From Diphasiastrum complanatum (lineage: Eukaryota > Streptophyta > Lycopodiopsida > Lycopodiales > Lycopodiaceae): a DNA stretch of 64,000 nt. The DNA is taken from NCBI GenBank assembly GCA_029204225.1, contig CM055098.1, forward strand, positions 24,867,367-24,931,366. The letters are read 5' to 3'. Shown here piece by piece: positions 56,150 to 64,000 of this stretch (the first letter of the stretch is position 1; every line of letters starts with the position of its first letter). The translations under genes and the position numbers were made by a program. Under the pieces are notes generated by a model. That model saw only the letters and a list, made by a program, of their open reading frames with translations. It ran no database searches and was not told the DNA's origin.

Positions 56150-56227
56150 GGGCGCAAGGGGGCAGGGAGGCGCACACGGAGGGCAAAAGGAGGGGTGCAG
56201 GGAGGCGCATAGGGGAGGGCGCAGGGG

Positions 56228-58223
56228 AGTCAGAGACGTCGAGTTCGATGAGACAAGAACAATGGCCGACAATGATTTTGCCAACTATGAAGTCTTAGGG
56301 AAGCAGTACTATGACCTACCAACCATGACAGAGGGAGCAGAACACGAATACTCAGACGAAGATGTTCGAACTCCACATTAGCTGAGCAACAAATCAGATG
56401 AAAAACGGTTCGCAAGCCTGCGCCTACTACTACAACTCCTATAAACCAAAATGGTTCCGGACCTAGCTGAAAAGACAAAGGCAAGAGCATTGTAGTACCA
56501 AAAGAATCTCCAAGGAGGTCAACAAGAGAGCAAAGAGCGCCAACAAGATTTGTGCCAGGCAGCTCGGCTTCCACATCCGAAGAGTTTTGCAGATTCAGTG
56601 GCGAAGCACAAACATTCGAAGAAGCCATCAACAGTCCAAACAAGGATAAATGGATCCAAGCCATGAACGAAAAAATCGAATCGATGAAAAAGAACGAGGT
56701 ATTGACACTACAATCAGTGCCAGACAAACGAAAGACAATGCAATGCAGGTGGGTTTACAAACTCAAGCATGGACCGAATGGAGATGTTTCGAGATACAAA
56801 GCCAGACTTGTAGCAAAGGGATTCTCTCATAAGTATGGCATCGACTATACTGAGACCTCATCTCTAGTGGTGAAACATGCATTCTTACGCCTACTCTTTG
56901 CATATGCAGCTGGATACGACCTCAAGATTCACATTGTCGATGAGAAGACATCATTTCTACATGGCGAATTAGACAAAGAAGTCTACATGGATCAACCTCC
57001 AGGTTACACCTCCGAATCACTTCCTACCTATGCATGCCGAATGCACATGAGTATCTATGGTCTGAAGCAATCAGCACAACAATGATATAAGAAGAAAGAT
57101 CAAGCCCTGAGATCCTTAGGATTTAAACCATTGATAGCCAATTCCAATGTTTATGTGAGAATCACATATGTGAAGATCATCATTGTTGTTGTGTATGTGG
57201 ATGACACCTTGATACTGTGTAGAAGCGAAGAGCTAATTGTCGAAGTGAAGAATGAGATCTCGAAACATTTCGAGATAATAGACCTAGGAGAAGCTAGATG
57301 TTATCTAAGCTTACAGATTGACTGCGACTATGACAAAGAAAAGCTATATCTTCATCAGTCAAGGTACACCCAAAAAATCCTAGATGATTTCGGGATGACA
57401 GATTGCAAAGGGGCAAATACCCCAATGCTTGTAGGGGCAATCTTGACAAACGAAAATTGTTCCAATACAGAAAAAGAGCAGGAGATGATGCAACACACGT
57501 CTTACAAGAGGCTGATCGGATCCTTGATATATCTAGAAGACAACACACGCCCCGACATAGCTTATGCCGTGTTTAGGATGAGCCAATTCAGCACGAATCC
57601 AGGCTTAGCACACAGAGGATTGCGAAGCGAATCTTACAATACCTTCAGTAGACGAAGGATTATGGACTATGTTACTCTCATGATGCAGACTCCCAAATGC
57701 ACTCCCACAGTGATGCTAGGTGGGCATCTACCAAGAACGACTATAAAAGTGTCTCAAGAGGGTGCACCATCACAACAAGTGCAACAATTCTCTGGGTCAA
57801 CAAGAAACAGACCATTATAGCTCAGCCATCGTGTGAAGTAGAATACGTTGCAGCCACAAAGATGGCCAACGAAATCACATGGCTCAGACAGTTCCTTGAT
57901 GGACTGGGTAAAACCAACAAAGAGCCACTGATTCTACAAATGGAAAATACTTCTGCAATTCACCTGATGAAGGATCCTGTGTTTCACTCAAGGCGAAACA
58001 CATTGCAATCAAATATCATTTGATAAAGGACCTAGTCACTAGAAGGAAATTGAAGACCAGCTTCACTGGCACAAAGCAAATGGTGGCGAACATCTTCAAC
58101 AAGGCCCTAGACAAAGGTTTGTTCGAGAGGCAAATGAAGAGTCTGGAAATCATAAAGCTACCATGCTTTGAGAGGGAGTTAAAGGAACAAATTGTTTCTA
58201 GCCACAAAGCTATGATATTTTAG
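56228..58223 (+). pseudogene. Ty1/copia RT-RNase H, family F copy 3, 5' truncated
   Basis: It begins abruptly in the integrase-RT linker (YYDLPTMTEGAEHEYSDED, corresponding to 36.3 kb). RT 56552-57085 has MQCRWVYKLKHGPNGDVSRY, VDEKTSFLHGELDKEVYMDQ, PPGY and YGLKQSAQQ, then a stop. 57131-57820 holds YVDDTLILCRSEELIVEVKN and LIGSLIYL. RNase H at 57697-58023 has PSCEVEYVAATKMANEITWL. The tail runs to 58223. Integrase, protease, gag and 5' LTR are absent. The reading frame is better kept than in copy 2, with only a few stops and shifts. It was probably a 5'-truncated or deleted copy. Confidence 0.93.
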
Positions 58224-58251
58224 ATCTCAAGGCAGAAAGAAAACAAGGGAG

Positions 58252-58650
58252 TGTGTGGACCCGAATAAAAAAGCTTCGAGGACCGGAGACACGAAGACGA
58301 CGAACAAACGTTCGTTGACTAAAGGCCACTTGAACGTGAAAGAAAAACGTTCGTGGAACCAAGGCAACCTGATGATAGGGCCAAAGGAGGAGAAGAAGAC
58401 ACGAGGACCCAAGGGGCGACGGATCTCCACGTGTCAAAGTACAAAGGAGATCGTGAAAGTACAAGGAGAATGTCATCCTCTAGAGACTGACAAGATACCA
58501 TTGAAACGTGCCTAATCAGCCGTTCTTGTAATCTCTTGATCAATTAATCACGTCCTCCTCTCTATACATGAAGATTTTAACTATTAATTAGGTAGATGCA
58601 AGGAATCGTATTGGAAGTATACCAATGTAAGTTGAGCACCGTGTAGCTAG
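58252..58650 (+). repeat. 3' LTR of family F copy 3
   Basis: It starts TGTGTGGACCC after a purine run (AAACAAGGGAG). Its body is similar to 38252-38818 read on the minus strand. The right end is not fixed: similarity fades between 58600 and 58720. Confidence 0.75.
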
Positions 58651-58989
58651 CCAATGTTCAAGAAGTCCGCTAGTAAGCACGACAACTTTTAATTCGTGAA
58701 GGACAGAGTTTCCTTTGCGCCGATGCGTTGTGTGGTCTGTCACAATAGCGCCTAAGAAATTCTATGATAATACAGTAGATGTTTATGCAGATGAGTTTCT
58801 GGTCTTGAATATGATCGAATGATTTATTGTCTGGTAGTTGTATGTTTGTAGTCAACTGGTTCAATTTTATTCCACACACTGGTTTTACCGTGTTGAATGC
58901 ATAAGCAAATCATACGTAGATCAGCAATGTCTGTCTATGCCTTGGAGGATTGTAGATCCTATCATAGATGGCAATCGACCCGAAGGATG

Positions 58990-59354
58990 GAATTTAATTC
59001 CATCTAGGTTTGTTTCTGATCGAGAACTCTTTTCATCAGATCTACCATCTCGAATTCTTGGGATAGCATCCTCGTCGTATCCTTTGTCATATCAATATTG
59101 TTGCCAAATAGCAACATGTCATCCACATAAAGTGTGATGATGACAAAGAATTGATCAACAACTTTGAAATATACATTACAATCTGCAGAGCTAGGTTGGA
59201 ATCCATGATCTATCAAGAACATGTTGATTCGATTAAGCCATTGCTTCAGACCGTACAAAGCTTTATGGAGTTTGCCTACTTGGTCTTCTCGACCATTGAG
59301 GATGTAGCCTTCTGGCGCGATCATGGAGATTGTGAAGAATAAAAAGCCATCCAA
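58990..59354 (-). pseudogene. Ty1/copia RT fragment
   Basis: The minus frame 59004-59354 has MIAPEGYILNGREDQVGKLH, ALYGLKQWLNRINMFL, SSADCNVYFKV and the active site LYVDDMLLFGNN. It is a central RT piece only, with no flanking domains. It is a different copia family from its neighbours. Confidence 0.92.
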
Positions 59355-60249
59355 CTTGTCTATAGGGGTCGATGAGGAAAATTATCTTGCTTGTGCATTT
59401 ACAAGTTGTAAATATTATTTTCTAACATGTACAAACTCGAGCTACATGACATGCACAATGTCTAGATGGTCATATTTGAACTATATTCACTTTATTCCAT
59501 TGTATATATCAAAGGTATGTGAATTGAGTACATGACCTTGTAGATTAGGGTGAGTTTGAGTTAGGTAGATCTAGATCTGTAGACATGCATAAAAGTGGAT
59601 GACATGCAAAGTCAATTAAAGTGCATGCATGCAATATGCAATCAGTGCATGCAACATGCAAGTTAGTATACATGTTCTGCACATGTCCAATTCATCTAGG
59701 GAAGTCACATGCAAATACAATAGTGGTCACATGCATGTAGTTTTGTACATATCTAGTTGAGAATTGACATTTGGACAAAGTAGGTAGAAGTTAGGTGCAA
59801 TTTCAGTATGTAAGTTGTTAGGTGCCAATATGGTAGTAGTTTACACTTGATTAGGTGTAGGGAATGCATTGAATGCTATTAATACCACAAATTTTGGCTC
59901 TCCTATACATGTACATATCATTCTCACTAATTTCTAATGATGAATCAAGCTTTGGTAATGTCATAATGTCAAAATTGGATCTCATGCTGTTTTGCTTGTT
60001 TTTTATATTCTCTCTCTAACTCGAGATTGATGTCTTCTTCATACATTATTTTGCTTATGTATTCTCTCTATTTGTGAGGAATTAGTATTCCTTTTATTTG
60101 TAGCTTTCTAGATTGTGCTCTAGCCTCAAATCTGTTGTTAGATTGCAGGATTTGGTAGTATACCCAATTGTTTTTTGTTCCTATCGTAAAAGAGAAGCAA
60201 CACACTCAATTCCATTTTGTTGTCCAAATTATAAAGAGTCTTCACATTC
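59355..60249 (+). other. Non-coding stretch rich in ATGCA, possible leader/LTR of the next copia
   Basis: Between 59585 and 59745 CATGCA-type words occur many times (GTGCATGCATGCAATATGC is one example). The stretch ends directly at a copia Gag start, so it may contain that element's LTR and leader. I cannot find a primer site or LTR boundary. Confidence 0.4.
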
Positions 60250-61182
60250 ATGGCATATGTAGGAGATTTACTCTTTGAAACTAGTGAGAGACTAAATACC
60301 TCCAACTATTCAATTTGGAAGGATAGGATAGAATCTTTGTTGATTCTTTATGGTGTAATGGACATAGTATTGGAAATTGAAGTTGAACCTGAAGCTTATG
60401 ATGAGGCTCGAAGATTCAAGAAGAGAGCAATGATTGCTCTTCATATCATCAAATTGAACATCTCTGATGAGATGTTGAGAGAAATAAGTTCATGTACCTC
60501 AGCCAAGCAGGCTTGGAATATCCCTAAGTCCATTCATGAAGCAAAGATCACATCAAGACTTTTTACTCTTAGAAATTAGATCTTTTCTAGTTTCCAAAGA
60601 GTTGATGAAAGTGCTTCAAGTTTTGTAATGAGAGTTAAAGATCTTCATAGAGAGATAGCATGCATAGTAGATACTCTAGAGAACAATGAACTTGTTCAAG
60701 TAGTTCTTAATGGACTTAGAGAAGAGTATGCAAATGTTGTGCAAACTTATGCTATCATGGAGGGGCTACCATTTATGGAGACTCTGCATGATGTTCTCAT
60801 TGCTGAAGAATGCAAGCAAAAGAACAAGTTGTGCATTGATGACTTGTTTTCCAAAGAGAAAGTATGGCATAGAAGGTTGCATGTTTCCAATTTCAGATCT
60901 ATGTCTTCAATAGTCAAGGAGATCAAGTCAAGAGTGACTTATTCTATGGCAAAATCACATATGGATCCATATTTGATGTCTTCTACCAAGACAAAACATC
61001 CTATCGAGTTGGAACACTCGGATGTTGACCTTTCTTCATCTATAAGCAAGGAAGTTGCCTCTTGTTTTTCTACTCTTATTATTGATGGTCTCACAAGTAA
61101 CCAATGGATGTCTTGTCTCTTCAAGTTTTATGGTGCATGTGTATTTTCCATCATGCAAAACTTTATGGAGTTATGGAGCTAA
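60250..61182 (+). pseudogene. Ty1/copia gag fused to a pre-integrase remnant
   Basis: From the ATG at 60250: LNTSNYSIWKDRIESLL and further Gag helices, one in-frame TAG at 60577-60579, then the same frame continues (VMRVKDLHREIA, VVLNGLREEYANVV) as copia Gag. At about 60855 Gag passes directly into KEKVWHRRLHVSNFRSMSSI, the pre-integrase segment. The zinc knuckle and protease are therefore deleted in frame. The remainder to 61182 is integrase-side and decayed. Only one stop in about 310 codons suggests a relatively recent loss or an internally deleted copy. Confidence 0.85.
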
Positions 61183-61264
61183 TGGAAGGAGTGCACTATA
61201 TGGAGTCTTGTTCAACTATAAGCCTGATGTTGTGTTCTTATAGCCTTTCAAGGCCTAGGTAAGG

Positions 61265-61515
61265 AGAAATGCCAATCGAGCAAATTGGGGAATATGCCGA
61301 TGGAAAAATCCTACAAATCCAAGAAAGACTTGATTTCCCGAACTGTGGTCAGAATAGGCCAATCAATAACCCTCTAGATATGATCGGCCTTAATCTCCAC
61401 TCCCCGACTGAAAATCTTATGCCCCAAGTAGGACAATTCCTTAGCAAAAAAGTCACACTTAGACTCCTTGGCAAAGAGCTTTTCCCTTCTTAGGATGTCC
61501 AAGAATCCTAAGAGG
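61265..61515 (-). pseudogene. Ty3/gypsy RT fragment
   Basis: The minus strand reads LDILRREKLFAKESKCDFFA then ELSYLGHKIFSRGVEI and VREIKSFLDL. This is the end of a gypsy RT palm/thumb. No other domain is adjacent. Stops are present. Confidence 0.8.
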
Positions 61516-62675
61516 CTCTTTGTTGACAGATCCCCTGCTCCAGAGGATTTGTTGGTTTTAATTCTTTTGCTTACTTCTTCTTCTGTCTGTTAGCAGAGGC
61601 AGTGGGCTCTTGCTTAAGTTATTCGTTCTTGTTCAAAGCCCAAAATCAGGCAGAAGGGAATAGATCAACATTGTAGTATTTTTGTCCTGCCTGTCAGAGG
61701 ACAACTCAGGGTCATTCTCTCTTGAAAGCACTCACATTCAAACAGAGATGCAAACCATGAACATTCATTAGACAGATCAGCATGCAGCCCAAATGAATAT
61801 TCAATAGATTCTATAGCTACCTACTCTGAAAACAAACTGAATCAGATCCTACACTTTACTAAAACTGAGCTACACTTGTGTTAATCCACAAAACTGAAAC
61901 AAGAATTAATCTACAACATTTTAGAAGTCCAAGAATCAAGAAACCAACCAGCCTTTTGATTCTTGGACATCCCAAGAACATCAAGAACTAGAATGTTGGA
62001 GGATATGCAAGATTTGCACCACATTTCTAGCCTATTACCTGAATGCTGGCTCCTACATTAATCCACAAACAAGAAAAGAAAACTGATCCACTCTAGGAAA
62101 ACAATAAATCTAATCCACTCTATAATCCACAACCACACACAAAGGAGGGAAGGGCAAGATCATAAATGCATTACTCAAGAAACAAGCATGATCAAGGAGC
62201 TCAATGGATGCACCAAACTTGTGAAGGCTCTTCTCATTTCAGCATGGAGTAGGTACAATACACAGAAAGCTCCTCTTCACAAAGAGGGAGTCTCTTAAAT
62301 AAGCAAGAGAGCTCCTTAGGTGGCATCCTAGTGGAATTTTCACATTTACACAAATTAAAAGTGGAATAATGCTCTCCACTAGAGGTCACCATCAAAAGGT
62401 GGCTCACTCTACTTTCTTTAAGAGGGGTCTACTTGCATTTATTACATATGCCTAGAAATACTAGTTCCTACATGGTCATTCCATCCTTTGGGATTCACCA
62501 CGAGGCTTACATAGTTCTTGCTTGTCATTACTACTAGTATTCCTCGGCTCTCATACTCGGCTCTCAGTCTTCGTTCGTCTCGTCTTCTCAGAGACCTCCT
62601 CAGTCTAAGGTGAGAGGTGCTCTTGGGTAGCTCTATCCGAGTATCTTGGGGATTCGTCAGAATCAGCCAACATCA
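61516..62675 (-). repeat. Possible gypsy-type LTR region
   Basis: On the minus strand ATTAGGGGTGGGA (about 62676-62688) is followed by TGATGTTGG, the layout of a purine tract and LTR start. A TATA-like CTTATTTAAGAG lies at about 62290-62302. No partner LTR or primer site was found, so the length is unknown. Short frames here are unsupported. Confidence 0.4.
61927..61968. other. Small perfect hairpin
   Basis: GTCCAAGAATCAA (61927-61939) pairs exactly with TTGATTCTTGGAC (61956-61968) around a 16-nt loop. It lies inside the possible LTR. Confidence 0.7.
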
Positions 62676-62689
62676 TCCCACCCCTAATG

Positions 62690-64000
62690 TGTTGCAGGAC
62701 CCATTGCAACTCATATTGAACGATGTCGTTCCGCTTTCGCATTGGCGTCTTCGATCGTCACTTGAAAAAGCGTAGATCCTCGGTCGCTTGCATAAAACCA
62801 AGTGCTTATTGTTGCCAGTCTTTATCAAAAAACTGCTTTTCGCAAACTGCCGCAATTTGATCAGAATGTCTTATTGCTACAAGTGGTTGACATTTGCACA
62901 ATTGGAGAGCTCTCAGCAGCTTCACCACTTGCATGCTCGAGTGCTTTCCATGTGTCTCTTCATTTTGTCACTTGTATCTGCATTGACTGTTTCATCTCTA
63001 GTTTCTTGACAGGTACTAACTTCTGGGAGGACTGTATCCTCCATATTGCTTCTAGGTGTTTCCGTGGTTCTTCTCTCAGTTGAAGTTCCAGTCTTAAGAA
63101 AAACCTTTGATCTGCAGGTCACACAAACTTCGATTATCAGTCTCAAGGAAAATGGACTCATCATCAGAAAACTGGTGGTAGGAACAGATTTCAGGAATGG
63201 TTGGTGATGGCAAGGAAACATGATGAAGGGTTGGTGACAGGGTGAAGGGACTAGTAGTTCTACAGTTGCAGCCTTGGACCCTTGCAATGTCGAACTTTGA
63301 CCACCACTTGCTGGGTGAGGAGCTCGCTTAATTTTGCAGGTTCATGGTTGTGTTCATCTTTCTTTTTGTGGAGCTCTTTCTTTTGATCCATTACTTTTGG
63401 ATCTCTTTGGGCTTCATAAGAGGGGATTCAACTATCATTGCTCTATAGAGTTTCTTTCGATCAAGATTGATCTAACTCATTTGTTGCTTAAGTTTTGTCC
63501 TTTCCTCCTCAACTTCTTTGCTTAATTTCTTATGTCCCTTGTCCTTTTCATATTTGACTTGTGACCTTGGCTATCGATCTTGCTGATGTTGTTGCTGGCA
63601 GCGTAACCGCTCCAGTGGATCCAAGCAGATCCACTCTCTCCCCCCAAAAAAATCTATTGGTGGGGATGTTGCTGCTAGTAACTGTTCATGCTCAAGATTT
63701 GATCGGCATGTGGAACACGTAGTTGAAAACACATTGAACATGTGACTGGACTAAAGATTGAACAGATTTTAACTTAATTTGTTTCAATCTTGCTGTAGTT
63801 GACTCAAAAATTAATATGACAATGATATTCAGGAATCAACTCTAACGTGACAGAGGTTTCTCAAAGTCTCAGTATGCTCAAAGATCGTAAACTCTGTGCA
63901 AGGTGATTTGAAGGTGGATTTATGAATGAAAATGTGTTCTGGAGATGCTCTACGGAAGACTCTCGTGTAGTAGGTATTTCTCATGCAAAAATCAATCACA
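62690..64000. other. Unassigned stretch, perhaps retroelement interior
   Basis: The minus frame 62922-63287 (121 residues, Pro/Ser/Thr-rich) and the plus frames at 62788-63083 match nothing I know. If the purine tract near 62680 is real, this would be the interior 5' of it on the minus strand. Near 63637 there is CCCCCCAAAAAAATC, a second purine run on the minus strand. Confidence 0.3.

Noticed and set aside
63334-63525. Small Phe/Leu-rich frame at the right end
   Set aside because: Hydrophobic by T-rich composition; no domain and no start context.

Overview
The window looks like nuclear DNA of a land plant with a large, repeat-filled genome. Plant-type signs are the many Ty1/copia and Ty3/gypsy fragments, initiator-Met-tRNA and Asp-tRNA primer-binding sites, 5-bp target duplications, LEA-like and plant 7TM-like coding sequence, and long GA/CT microsatellites. 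A fern or other seedless plant is a reasonable guess, but nothing here proves it. There is no operon-like structure, no CRISPR array and no convincing tRNA or rRNA gene.

Layout. 0-8 kb: decayed retroelement sequence, a copia RNase H tail, and a complete young non-autonomous LTR element (2824-7902, minus) inserted in that copia, with perfect ATATG duplications, near-identical 1245-bp LTRs and no pol. 8-14 kb: mostly non-coding, with a terminal-repeat element fragment, a diverged 390-bp direct repeat and two GA arrays. 14.6-17.2 kb: gypsy RT joined to a copia gag-integrase fragment, both minus. 18-22 kb: unrecognised coding sequence and a broken transposase-like minus-strand gene containing a 376-bp inverted-repeat element. 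22-25 kb: non-coding repeats and a GC-rich island. 25.0-25.5 kb: relic of an N4/N6 amino-methyltransferase.

25.8-39 kb is a retrotransposon nest: a minus copia fragment, a plus copia (26.5-28.9 kb) split by a complete but decayed copia (28888-34378, duplications TTTTG), then a minus copia of another family (34.5-38.25 kb) whose LTR is followed by the pol end of a further copy. 39-44 kb: copia debris, hairpins and a LEA-like exon with one in-frame stop. 45-48.6 kb: minus gypsy pieces around an LTR and an Asp-tRNA primer site. 48.6-51.5 kb: broken unassigned ORFs interrupted by a solo LTR with TAAAG duplications.

The best candidate for a working host gene is the intronless 421-codon seven-transmembrane protein at 52919-54184 (minus). 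After it come promoter-side sequence, a hairpin, a CT array, a 5'-truncated copia (56.2-58.6 kb), and further copia/gypsy debris to the end. Most coding sequence is dead retroelement sequence. Its value lies in the insertion order that the nests record. All similarity statements are by eye; no database search was run.
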